Below are positions 23,094-34,794 of a DNA stretch of 64,000 nt, in pieces. Location: the NCBI GenBank assembly GCA_003116995.1, contig BDSL01000023.1, forward strand, positions 1,081,312 through 1,145,311. The letters are read 5' to 3'. The position numbers were made by a program, and so were the translations under genes. The DNA comes from Yamagishiella unicocca (taxonomy: Eukaryota > Chlorophyta > Chlorophyceae > Chlamydomonadales > Volvocaceae). Below the pieces are notes generated by a model. It was not told where the DNA came from, ran no database searches, and worked only from the letters and a program-made list of their open reading frames with translations. The first letter of the stretch is position 1; each line of letters starts with the position of its first letter.

Positions 23094-24367
23094 ATAGGAG
23101 GCGGAGGCCCGGTAGGACCCTAGGCAGGATGCTGTACTATTGTTCAACATTTGTACTTCCTTACTGTTTACATATTTTCGTGCGTGCATTTATTTGTGTA
23201 TGCGACGGTATTGAACTTGAAGCTACGGCAGCAGTCAAGGTAGCGATCGCGCGGCATCCCAAGCAGCACCCGCAGAGCTCTGGACGTACGATACGTGCGG
23301 CAGGATAGGATAGGGTCGGATTGTGCTTATTGAATGGCCCCCCCTGTCTGGTGTGTTGCGTGTTTGGGCTGCTGTCCGCGTTTCTTCGGAGATAATTCAA
23401 CTTGCCGGCAACGGTATCGATATGGGTTAGGGCTTGTTGGTGGGACGCTGCTACGGCGTCAATCGCTCGCAAGCTATTAGTTCACGTGCAGGAGGGGACT
23501 GCAGCAGATTCACGTGCTCTGGGCATATGCCCGGCCGTGCCATAATAAGGAGGCCGTAAGAAGCCGCAAGAAGCGCGAAGGCGATGAAGCAGTTAGGAAC
23601 TGTGAGGCTGCCGGTTGCGTGTAGGGCACAGCGTAGTTAACACGTGTGTATATCGGAATATGGTACCGATAGCATGACCGTTGTTTCCGATTACTCCGTT
23701 GTAGTGTGCTCAGAAGGATGGAGCGTCCGGGTGCGTGGAGCTGTGAAGCACCTCGAGGCAGTCGATTGTAACGGTGGTACTCCTGGCAAAGAGCAAAACA
23801 CCAAAAAACGGTTCCTCTGTCGACACCAGTCACCAGCATTACCATCACCAGTAGCTGATGCCTCTACCTTCTGGTAGCGCGCCGACTGCAACAAGTAGCC
23901 GACTGCAACAAGTACTACATGGGAACATGGGAGGGGATTCTGCGGTAGAGCTCCAGGGATGCTATCCACGCAGCCGGCGGTGTCGCCGGCGGTGGTGGTG
24001 GTGGTTCGGAAGTTTCGAATCCAAACCCTTTCAATTACAAGCTAGGCGGGTCCGCAGCAAAAGTTGGGCCACTCCTTTGCACTCCCCGCCTGTCAGCCCC
24101 TCCACCAGCCTTCGTCTCCAACCGTAATCACTGCGATAGCACCGCACACCCCAATCGACATCCCTGCAGGATTCGACCCAATGCGTTCGGATTCGCCTAA
24201 TCCTCTGCCCTGCATAGCAATAGTCCCAAGCCAGCCTCTGCCGGCTTTATCTCGCGCGCATTAGGGGTGGAACGTCGTGTCCGCCCCAGCACGAGCCACC
24301 TGGCCGCGTCGAATACACCTTTTCCTCCCTTACTCCTCCCTCATTTCCTTTCCCTCCCCGCCCAAAC
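23094..24367. other. Intergenic stretch
   Basis: This lies between the end of the right B3-SET gene and the converging OPR gene. No ORF here shows motifs or splice support, and I see no clear TGTAA polyadenylation signal close to the 23093 stop. Confidence 0.5.
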
Positions 24368-24715
24368 ATGGCCTCTTCTTCGAGCCGTTCACCTCTGGCC
24401 GGCTACAAGAGGCGCGCCCTTAGCCGCGATGACACACCAGCCGCCCCCAACGAGACAAGCCAGCTGGCGCAAACACAGCGAGGACAGCCAACCAACTTAG
24501 CGCCGTACATGTCGTGCAGCATGCCGCCGTACTCATTCCTACATGCTGCAGCAGCGGCGCCACCCCCTAGAGCGTGGCTCCCACCCAATCGTCCGACCGG
24601 GTCGACCTGCCGCTGGCCCCTATCCGGCCCCTGCATTGCACCCTCGCAGCGCAACGTTGTAAGACAGCACCTCGCCACGCTCACACTCGCCCACAGCTAT
24701 CGCGCAGCTTCCTAG
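24368..24715 (+). CDS. Small hypothetical ORF (115 codons)
   Basis: The ATG sits in a favourable AAACATGGCC context after a pyrimidine-rich tract, and the frame stays open for 115 codons (MASSSSRSPLAGYKRRALSR start, Pro/Ser-rich). No domain is recognised and it lacks introns, unlike every other gene here. It may be chance in GC-rich DNA. Confidence 0.25.
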   Translation: MASSSSRSPLAGYKRRALSRDDTPAAPNETSQLAQTQRGQPTNLAPYMSCSMPPYSFLHAAAAAPPPRAWLPPNRPTGSTCRWPLSGPCIAPSQRNVVRQHLATLTLAHSYRAAS

Positions 24716-24878
24716 CTATTGGACCAAACACACACAAGCGCCCTCAGCCGATGGCTTGCTAGCGCCAGGCACAGGGGTCACCACCCGGCCGCCGCAACCC
24801 GCCCCCCACACCACCCACCTGGCCCAGCGGCCGACCCACCTGCCGTACACCTGCCCCCCACGAGCCCCTCCACCACCC

Positions 24879-27800
24879 TCAGCAGCAAGCCGTGTTGGCC
24901 AACATGCGCCCCGCCGGCCCCCCGGCATTGGGGCCCATCCGCTTAGGAGCCTGCGACATCGCCGTTATGGCTCCCCCAGGCACGCCGTACGGCGCTGTGT
25001 CCGGCTCCGGAACCACCATGCCGGCCAGCAGCCCCCGCCGCCCCATGCCGTCATCGTGGCTGCGCTGCGCTGCCTCCGACTGCCCCAGGGGCCCCTCCTG
25101 GACAGCAGCGGCAGCGTTGCTGTCAGCCGCAGGCCCAGCAGCAGCAGCGCCGTCGCTCCGTTCTACCCGGGCAGGCGCCTTGCCGCGGACCTTGACAGGC
25201 CCCGTGCGCTTCTTCTGGCCGCCGACCCGCGGAACGCGAACTCCGCGCCCGGATCCGCCCGGCTTCCCGACCTCCGTCGGCGCCGCCGGCGCCGCTGCCG
25301 CCGCCGTCGCCGTTGCCGCAGCTGCCGCCGCCGTCACCACTGCCGCCGCCGCCGCAGGGGCGGGCCCCGCGGCCCCCGCGGCCGGTGACGCGGCGGCCCC
25401 CCGCGCACGAGCCTGCGCCGTGCCATTGACCGTTGCCGTGCGGTTGGCGCCCTTCGGCTTGCCGGACGGGGCCCTGCTGGAGGCGGTTCTGGTGGAGGTG
25501 GCCCCGCTGCTGCTGCTGCTGCTGCTGCTGGCGGAGGTGGCTCTGTCGTTGCCGCCGTCGCTGCCTTCCGCGCTGCCGCTGCTCCTGCCCCGGGCCCTCT
25601 TGAGCTCCCAGCGTGCGTCCGCCTCCGCAATGGACTCCATCGTCCTTGAGGCGCCGCCAGGCAGGCTCAGGACGGGTGCCACCGCCTCCGCCGGCTCCGG
25701 CTCGTCCGCCCAGCCGAGCAGGACGGCTAGAGAGGCCTCCAGGTCCTGGGCGGCTTCGCGGCTCAGCAGCGGTCTAGGCACCTCGCCGGACGCCGCCGCG
25801 GCCGCTGCCGCCGCCGTCGCCGCCGCCGCCGCGTTGGCTCGCTGGAATGCCGCCGTCGCCACAGCAGCCGCGCTCCGAGGCTGTGCCACGACGTGGTGCC
25901 TCGGCCCACCCTCCTCCGCCTCTCCTTCCGCCTCTCCTCCCGCCATCGCCACCGCCACCGCCGCCGGCGGCGGCGGCGGCGGCGCTGCTGCTGCTGGCGT
26001 CACTGCCGACGACGCCGCGGAACCCCCAGCTGAGGCTCGGTCCTGCAGCTGCAGCAGGCTGGAGTTGCGGGCCAGCAAACTCCGCACGATCTGCGCCAGC
26101 GGCTCCGTCGGCTCCGCTCGGTGCCCCAGCGCCGCCAGCGCCCGCAGCAGCACCACCATGTGGCTTGGAGTGAGGGGGTGCATCGGCGGCACCGGCACCA
26201 TCCGACCCTCCGGCGACATCACCACCGTGCCGCCCCCGCCGTCAGGCCGGTACGACTGCGCCCCCTGCACATGCCCCGGCATCGCCGGCGCCACGCCGGC
26301 GGCAGCGGCCGCCGCCGCTGGTGCGTCGTTGGCCTGCGCCTGCGCCGCCGCCGCCGCCGCCGCCGCCGAAGGCGGCGGCGGCGGCGAGCGTATCAGGTCC
26401 ACCGCCCGCTGCGCCGCCGCGCCGAGCCAGGGGCGGCTGGGTTCGAACTCGGGTTTGGGGAGGTGGCGGAGGGCATCCAGTGCGGCGGTGAGGCCGGGTC
26501 CGTCGAACTCCGCCATGCGGCACATGATGATGGCCATGAAGTCGCCCGCCCAGCGCGGGTCCGCGACGCCCGGAGTGCCGATGTCCCGCAGCGCCCCCAG
26601 CAGGGTGGCGTAGTCGCGCATGGAGAAGCCCGCCCACATGAAGCGGGCGGCCTGGAGGGTGCACGGCGGGGCGGCGGGGCGAAGAGGGGAGGGCTGAGAG
26701 GCGAGCCGGAGGGTCGGCAAACACTGCTCTGGACGGATGTGACTGGGTCAAACCCCCGGCCGTCAGACCCCCTGCCCTGCCCTGGCCTGCCCTACAGCAT
26801 GCATTTGTACACGTGTGTGCCCAACGTTTCCTAACCGGTTTCACTTCCCGGTGCCGACCCACGGGTCTCCTCTCCTGCCCCGCCCCCAGGCTCGCCTGCG
26901 CGTAGTTGTACAAGAAGCCGAAGTCCGGCCGCACTCCCAGCGCCGCCAGCGATCCCGCCAGCGCGGCCAGCCGGGCGGGCGACGTGTTTCGGAGGTTGTG
27001 CATCCGAGTGGACCGCAGCACGCCCGCCACGAAGTCAGCGTGTGGGGGCCGCCGCTCGGCCACCCCTCCAACCGCACCCGCACCACCAGCAGCAGCTGCT
27101 GCGGGCCTGCCGGCGGAGCGGATGGGCCGGGGCAGGCGAGCCAGAGCCGCCATGAGGTCGCACACGCCGCGCGTGTCGTAGGACTTCCTGGCAGTGAGTT
27201 TTTCAAACTCGGTCATCCACGTGTCCCACATCGCCTCGCGGCCGGGCAGGGGCGAGTAGCCGAAGTTGCCCAGCGCGGTGAGCAGCAGGATGAGGTCGGT
27301 GGGGCCACACATGTGCAGCTTGCCGTACGAGGCGGAGAGGAGGTCGTCCAGGAACTGCGTGTGTCGGGGCGAGGGTGAGGGTGTGTGTATGTGTTTGCTG
27401 CGACGCGGCAGGGGTCGGGTGTGTGTGTTGGGGGGGGGGGGATCCAGCGGATAGCAAGCCCCCAAGCCCGTGTATCACTTTCCACTACTTCAGCCTGTGA
27501 TGTTGGCCTCTGTTACCGATATTTTGCCGCTTCGGCCGGTGTTTGGCGCAAGCAGAGCTGAGGGGATGTGCCCCAATCCCCCATCTCGGCGTACGACACG
27601 ACCTCCCCACCCTCCCCCCCGCATCTCCCCCCTATCTCCCCCCTCTTCCGGTTTTCCTCACAACCCCCCTTCAGGTACACCAATATCAAAACGCCATACC
27701 TGGGGCGTCGCGTTGTGTCCCAGCACGCTCAGCCCCCACGCCGCCGACGCAAGCGCCGAGCCGCTGAAGCCCGTCAGCCGCCCGCCGCCCGCGATGTGGC

Positions 27801-28580
27801 TGGCCACGGCCGCCGTCCAGCCGGACGGGGGGCGCACGCGGCCCGCTGGTGGCGCCGCGAGCCGCCCCATGGCGTTGAGAAGGTTGGACAGGTGCTGCGG
27901 CTTGAAGGTGGGAAGCTTCTGGAGCACCTCCGCCAGAAATTCCTGTGAGATCCGAGACCGACACGTGGGGGGGAGGATGAGAGGAAACCCGTGGGTCGGC
28001 AGCGCGTGGGGCCAGCGGTAGCGGCGCGGAATGTGCGCCCGGGGGTGACTCGGGGTGACTATGGGCGTTGGCTGTAGATATAGGAGGTGCTGATGCGCGC
28101 ACGTTGGGAGTAGGTGAGTGCTGATGCGCGCACGTTGCACCTTTCCCCGCACCGACTGTCGCCCCCGCCCCCGCCGCTCCCTTGCGGGCCTCCCGCGCAC
28201 GGCCCTCTGGCTCCGAAACCGCCCGCGGCTCACGTGCATGAAGTCCTGGCGGATGAGGCGGTCCAGCAGCGCCGCAGCCTGTGCGTACGTGGCGAGGTCC
28301 CGGTCGTCAGCCAGCGGCAGCCGGCTGTAGAGCTGCGAGTAGTAGGCCCGCAGGAAGGGGCCTTCGGGCTGGTAGCGCAGGGCGGCAAAGGCGAGCATGG
28401 CCTGTAGGAAGGGGGCGGAGGAGGAGGAGGTAGAAGAGGCAGGGTGTGGGAGGGTAGGGGGTCGGGAGAGGATCGCTAGGGATTCGGTAAGGTGGGGTAG
28501 GCGGGAGATAACAAGGTAGGGTAGCTGACCGCCTTCCCTTCCCCCGACCAGAACTCCGCCCCATTCATCCCCTGCCCTCC

Positions 28581-28612
<32 letters not shown>

Positions 28613-31600
28613 TTCCTCCAAACCGTCTTCGCCCTCAAGTCCTCCGAAGATACTGTGCGCCAGGTAAATCCTATCCTCGATTACCCACGTCGTGTAACCG
28701 GGTCTTCATCACACACACCCCACCGCCGGCGCACCTCTGACAGCGAGTGCGCCTCCAACACCTCCAGCCGGTTGTGCAGTGCCGCGGAGAAGCGGCCCAT
28801 CCACTCGGGCGGGGGCCGGTAGCGCAGCTCGGACAGCGCAACCAGCGTCTTGACCTGTTGGGAGGGCGGGGGGGGGGGAAGAGAAGAAGAGAGGAGTCGC
28901 CGGGCCGCCGGACAAAGTGGGGTTTGAGAGGTCCAGGTGCCGGGCTACTCTTTTTAGAGCCATCCTAGCCTCATCGCGCCGGCCGAAACCCAGATCACGC
29001 CCGTGCCCCCTGACTGAGAGATGCCCGCCCTGAGTCCTGGGTGCTGGCTACCGGCCACCAGACCCCGAATCCGTCCCAGTGGTCCTCCACCCTCTCGGCG
29101 GCCCACACGCCCCCTGCCACGAGCCTTCTTTCTGCGTTTGAAATGAAAAACATGGCGGCGGAATCCCATCCCAGCCCAGAGATTTCAAGTGTGTTCTTTT
29201 GTGTGTGCGTGTGTCTCCGACCACGGGTTTCCCCCCAGTCCCCGCCCGCCTCACCAGTTCGTCCGCCCTGTACGCCGCCAGCTGTCGCTGCACGGACGAC
29301 AGGTAGCGGCGCATCCACGACTCCCACGCCGAGGCGCTCTTGACGTCCGAGGGGTCCACGGCGATGCGCGCCACTGCCCTCAACGTGGTGGTCAGGTAGG
29401 AGGGGGCTGCGGGGGGAGGGGGGTGAGCATGGTGCCTGGGTGTCAGAGGATGAGGACGAGGACGAGGATGAGGACGAGGATGAGGATGAGGATGAGGATG
29501 AGGGTGAGGATGAGGATGAGGATGAGGATGAGGATGAGGATGAGGATGAGGATGAGGATGAGGATGAGGATGAGGATGAGGATGAGGATGAGGGTGAGGA
29601 TGAGGATGAGGATGAGGATGAGGATGAGGATGAGGATGAGGATGAGGATGAGGATGAGGATGAGGATGAGGATGAGGATGAGGATGAGGATGAGGATGAG
29701 GATGAGGATGAGGATGAGGGTGAGGATGAGGATGAGGATGAGGATGAGGATGAGGATGAGGATGAGGATGAGGATGAGGATGAGGATGAGGATGAGGATG
29801 AGGGTGAGGATGAGGATGAGGATGAGGATGAGGATGAGGATGAGGATGAGGATGAGGATGAGGATGAGGATGAGGATGAGGATGAGGATGAGGATGAGGG
29901 TGAGGATGAGGATGAGGATGAGGATGAGGATGAGGATGAGGATGAGGATGAGGATGAGGATGAGGATGAGGGTGAGGATGAGGATGAGGATGAGGATGAG
30001 GATGAGGATGAGGATGAGGATGAGGATGAGGATGAGGATGAGGATGAGGATGAGGATGAGGATGAGGATGAGGATGAGGGTGAGGATGAGGATGAGGATG
30101 AGGATGAGGATGAGGATGAGGATGAGGATGAGGATGAGGATGAGGATGAGGATGAGGGTGAGGATGAGGATGAGGGTGAGGGTGAGGGTGAGGATGAGGA
30201 TGAGGATGAGGATGAGGGTGAGGATGAGGATGAGGATGAGGATGAGGGTGAGGATGAGGATGAGGATGAGGATGAGGATGAGGATGAGGATGAGGATGAG
30301 GATGAGGATGAGGATGAGGGATGAGGATGAGGATGAGGATGAGGATGAGGATGAGGATGAGGGTGAGGATGAGGATGAGGATGAGGATGAGGATGAGGAT
30401 GAGGATGAGGATGAGGATGAGGATGAGGATGAGGATGAGGATGAGGATGAGGATGAGGATGAGGGTGAGGATGAGGATGAGGATGAGGATGAGGATGAGG
30501 ATGAGGATGAGGATGAGGATGAGGATGAGGATGAGGATGAGGATGAGGATGAGGATGAGGGATGAGGATGAGGATGAGGATGAGGGGGATGAGGGATGAG
30601 GATGAGGGATGAGGATGAGGATGAGGATGAGGATGAGGGTGAGGATGAGGATGAGGATGAGGATGAGGATGAGGATGAGGATGAGGATGAGGATGAGGAT
30701 GAGGGTGAGGATGAGGATGAGGATGAGGATGAGGATGAGGATGAGGATGAGGATGAGGATGAGGGTGAGGATGAGGATGAGGATGAGGATGAGGATGAGG
30801 ATGAGGATGAGGATGAGGATGAGGATGAGGGATGAGGGGATGAGGATGAGGATGAGGATGAGGATGAGGATGAGGGATGAGGATGAGGATGAGGATGAGG
30901 ATGAGGATGAGGGTGAGGATGAGGATGAGGATGAGGATGAGGATGAGGGATGAGGATGAGGATGAGGGGGGGAGGGTGAGGATGAGGGTGAGGATGAGGA
31001 TGAGGATGAGGATGAGGATGAGGATGAGGATGAGGATGAGGGATGAGGATGAGGATGAGGATGAGGATGAGGATGAGGATGAGGGTGAGGATGAGGGGGG
31101 TGAGGATGAGGATGAGGATGAGGATGAGGATGAGGATGAGGATGAGGGATGAGGATGAGGGATGAGGGAATGAGGATGAGGGTGAGGATGAGGATGAGGA
31201 TGAGGATGAGGATGAGGGTGAGGATGAGGATGAGGATGAGGGATGAGGATGAGGATGAGGGGGGGGGTGAGGATGAGGGTGAGGATGAGGATGGAGGGAT
31301 GAGGATGAGGATGAGGATGAGGATGAGGGATGAGGATGAGGATGAGGGATGAGGATGAGGATGAGGATGAGGGGGATGAGGATGAGGGATGAGGATGAGG
31401 ATGAGGATGAGGATGAGGGGATGAGGATGAGGATGAGGATGAGGGATGAGGATGAGGATGAGGGGGTGAGGATGAGGATGAGGATGAGGATGAGGATGAG
31501 GATGAGGGATGAGGATGAGGATGAGGATGAGGGATGAGGATGAGGATGAGGATGAGGATGAGGATGAGGATGAGGATGAGGATGAGGATGAGGGATGAGG

Positions 31601-31788
31601 GATGAGGGATGAGGGATGAGGATGAGGATGAGGATGAGGATGAGGATGAGGATGAGGATGAGGATGAGGGATGAGGATGAGGATGAGGATGAGGATGAGG
31701 GATGAGGATGAGGATGAGGATGAGGGTGAGGATGAGGATGAGGATGAGGATGAGGGGGTGAGGGTGAGGGTGAGGATGAGGATGAGGA

Positions 31789-31820
<32 letters not shown>

Positions 31821-34567
31821 AGGATGAGGGTGAGGATGAGGATGAGGATGAGGATGAGGATGAGGATGAGGATGAGGATGAGGATGAGGATGAGGGTGAG
31901 GGTGAGGATGAGGGTGAGGGTGAGGGTGAGGATGAGGGTGAGGGTGAGGGTGAGGATGAGGATGAGGATGAGGATGAGGATGAGGGTGAGGGTGAGGATG
32001 AGGGTGAGGGTGAGGATGAGGGTGAGGGTGCGGTCTGGAGGGGTGGGCGGCTCGGTGGCGGCGGCGTGTGCACGTGGCTTGAGGGTGTAGACTCGGCCCG
32101 ACTCGGCCGGTGGGGTTGTTACACGTGACCCCAGGCAGAAGCTCCTTCGTGGCAGGGATCCTACAACCCAGGTGTTCCCATGCGCCAATGCCATCATGCG
32201 CCAATGCTGGAGGTTCGCCTCTCCCAGCGGCCCGCACGGCCACTCCGTCCCTCCCTACCCCGCCCTACTCACTGCCCTCCTGCCCTCCGTCCCCGTCCTC
32301 CATCCTCCCGTCCTCCATCCTCCCGTCCTCCGTCCCTCCGTCCCTCCCGCCCTCCCCCCCTCCCGCCCTCCCGCCCTGCCGCCCTGTGCCACTCACTTGC
32401 GTTGTACAGCCGCGTCTTGCTCTGAGTGAGCACCGCAGCTATCCAGTCGTTGGGCGGCACGTACCTCAGCTTGGCGATGGCCGCCAGCACCACCACGTAC
32501 TCCTGCGACCCACATGGCGCCGAAACCAGGAACCGCTCCGGTAAGCGCAAAGATAAAAGCCGCTACGGCAGCCCACGTGCCTCCCATTAACCCCCCGTGG
32601 ACAGCCACCCGAGCCGCGAGGTCGCAGGCCACTGGTGCGTACGACCAGGCAGCATGCGGCTAGGGTAGGCGTGCGACGGGGAACACTAAAACCCCAGGCC
32701 TTAAGAGAAAGGCGCCAGCGGCTGGTGCCCGCGGCCCTCTCACAAGTGCGTGGACGCACTAGTGCCTGCTGCTGCAGCTGTTGAGTGCCCGCTACTGGTG
32801 CCGGTGCTGAGTGGCAGCTGCTGGCGCTGCTCAGTGGCCTGGCACCTGTCCCCAACCGCGCACCTCGCGAAACCAAGTACCGGTATCCGTACACGGCAGG
32901 GAGCATCGCCCCACCTGCCCCTTGCGGAACCGTTTGTCTTGCATCCAGACCCCTGCTCCCTCACCCTCAACGAGGACCCCCAGCTGCCCGCAAGCGCCAG
33001 GGGTTGCTGCTGGTGCTGCCCGCCCCTGCCCAGCCACTCCGCCCAGCCGGCCTCCCAGCCTACCACCCCCGGTCCCCATCCGCCCTGCCGACCTGCATCG
33101 TCAGCGAGTCCAGCTTGGGCGTAATCCGCTGCAGCAGCTCCACCAGCATCGCCTGGGTCGCCGTCCACACCTTGACTGTCATGAAGGTGGGGTCGTTGAG
33201 CGACGCCAAGTGGTTAGCCACCAGCACCAGCTCCTGCCGCCCCAGCGCCGCGCCGTACTTGCCGTACACGGCGCGCAAGCCGTCCAGGTCGGTGCAACCG
33301 CGGATGAGCTTCTCCAGGTCAGCACGGACGGGACGATTGGCGGCGGACAGCGCCCCGGCCGGTACGGCAGCCGGTGCTGACGTGGAGGGGGGGCCGTCGG
33401 CGGAGCGCGAGGCGGGGCCTGACTCGCTCACCGAGTGCAGGGGCGGGTGGCCATACTGTTGGCTGGGACGCGACGCGCGTGAGCCGGCAGCTGCCGTGGC
33501 CGAGTCGAGTGACACGCTGTCCCATTCGCCGCCGTCTGGGTCAGCCGCCGCTTCGGCTTTGCGGCTGGAGCGTCGGCGCTTGCTGAGCCGGGCCAGGCGC
33601 AGCTGCGGCATGCGCTCTCCCAAGCGCGGAGCGAGGGGGGCGGCGCCGAGACCAGGAGCAGCAGCGGCGCTGCTTGCGTTCGCGGCCGTCATGGGAGCGG
33701 GCGGTTCCGGGATCACATCGGCCAGCTTTGCTGCCTGCTCCTGCAGGTTGCGAGTCAACCGCCGAACAACGCTGGCCTTCAGGGTCAGCCCCATCGGCCC
33801 ATCCTCACGCTGCAGGCTCAGAGACGTTGCTGTGTCCGAAGCCGCTGCCGCATCGCCCGATCTAGAACCTGAGCGGCCCGAATCGCCTGACTGCGACTCC
33901 CCCGCTGGAGGGCTCTGAGGGAGGGGTGGCCGTGCGCGTGCACGTGGTTGCGGCTTGCCGACGAGCTGCAACGGCTGCTTAGGGACCTGGGGCTGTTGGA
34001 TTTCCGGGCCCTCTGATTCCGCAAATGGGTATGCTAAGTTTGTCACAGCGAGCAAGGTCTCCTGGCTTAGCCTCCGGTCCCTTTCGCTGCCGCTCGACAA
34101 CGGTCCAATTGCCTAGCGGGGTAAAGGAACGGAAAGGTATAGCTCAATCGCATATAGGTTGCAAGCCTTGTGCCTTGAACACGAAGTTGCGTTAATTGCA
34201 CATGCACACATATGACAGGTGCCGTCACAGTCTTTCAGAGCGATATTGCATATTGAGCTCACCTGGTCTCCAGTATTGTTGCTATTTGCGCTGGCACTGG
34301 GAATCATAGCGACATATCGCGCTGTTCGTGCCGAGCGGCGGCGCAGAGGACATGGTCCTAGCATTCCTAACAACCACTGATGTTTAATATGGCATAGAGG
34401 TAATACCTGCGGTAGCAGAAGGCTCCCAGGCATGACTTTCTGGCGACGCCAACAGACGCGTGCAGGGAATCGAACCGAGTCACTGAGCATACCTGCATAC
34501 CCGTTGCGGATCCAGCGCTAACAGATGCGAATTGTCCCCTAACCGCGTTAGGCAAGAACGAGGACAT
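24879..34567 (-). CDS. Octotricopeptide-repeat (OPR) protein, predicted organelle RNA factor
   Basis: Model: exons 34567-34493, 34376-34263, 34112-33093, 32502-32397, 29406-29255, 28854-28735, 28401-28234, 27942-27700, 27354-26896, 26651-24879; phases agree and give about 1409 aa. OPR proteins are helical-repeat RNA binders that control chloroplast or mitochondrial transcripts in green algae. Units recalling the PPPEW...L..M.PQ.LANLLWALA pattern are visible: VPPNDWIAAVLTQSKTRL, PPPEWMGRFSAALHNRL, QPEGPFLRAYYSQLYSRL, FKPQHLSNLLNAMGRL, FSGSALASAAWGLSVLG, MRDYATLLGALRDIG. The first two exons are Arg/Ser/Ala-rich and lack acidic residues early (MSSFLPNAVRG; RRRSARTARYVAM), like an organelle transit peptide. 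The C-terminal 590-codon exon is Ala/Gly-rich with no RAP domain. Intron 4 contains the GATGAG array. The exon 9 donor appears to be GC rather than GT. Confidence 0.78.
29444..32029. repeat. 2.6-kb GATGAG hexanucleotide array inside an intron
   Basis: Near-pure (GATGAG)n on plus, with regular GGTGAG interruptions and, after about 30.3 kb, one-base insertions (gagggatgag). It lies wholly within the 2.99-kb intron 29407-32396 of the OPR gene, where the transcript reads CTCATC repeats. The very long ORFs it creates (His-Pro, Ser, Asp-Glu and Arg-Met runs) are artefacts. Confidence 0.97.
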
Positions 34568-34794
34568 CGCGCTGAATGCCCCAGAGGGCACGATGCTCGA
34601 GGTAAAGCTCTACCGTAGAGAATCCATGTGCACACGCTAAGTTCGTAAGATTATTCTGATCCTAAACTGGTTGGTGCTGATGAATTTGTTGCGAATCGAG
34701 GCAGGAAAACAGAAGGAAGTACGGATAGCGACTCGGATCTCGATTGCAACAACATCGGCCGCGCGCGCATATAGCGCTATTTTACATAGATCCA

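Noticed and set aside
24892..26613. 573-codon plus-strand ORF
   Set aside because: Antisense shadow of the last OPR exon; low complexity, no motifs.
28995..32243. Very long ORFs (His-Pro, Ser, Asp-Glu, Arg-Met runs) on both strands
   Set aside because: They are frames through the GATGAG array inside an OPR intron.
34465..34477. tRNA T-arm-like GGAATCGAACC on minus
   Set aside because: Flanks do not form a T stem or acceptor stem; it lies at an OPR splice site.
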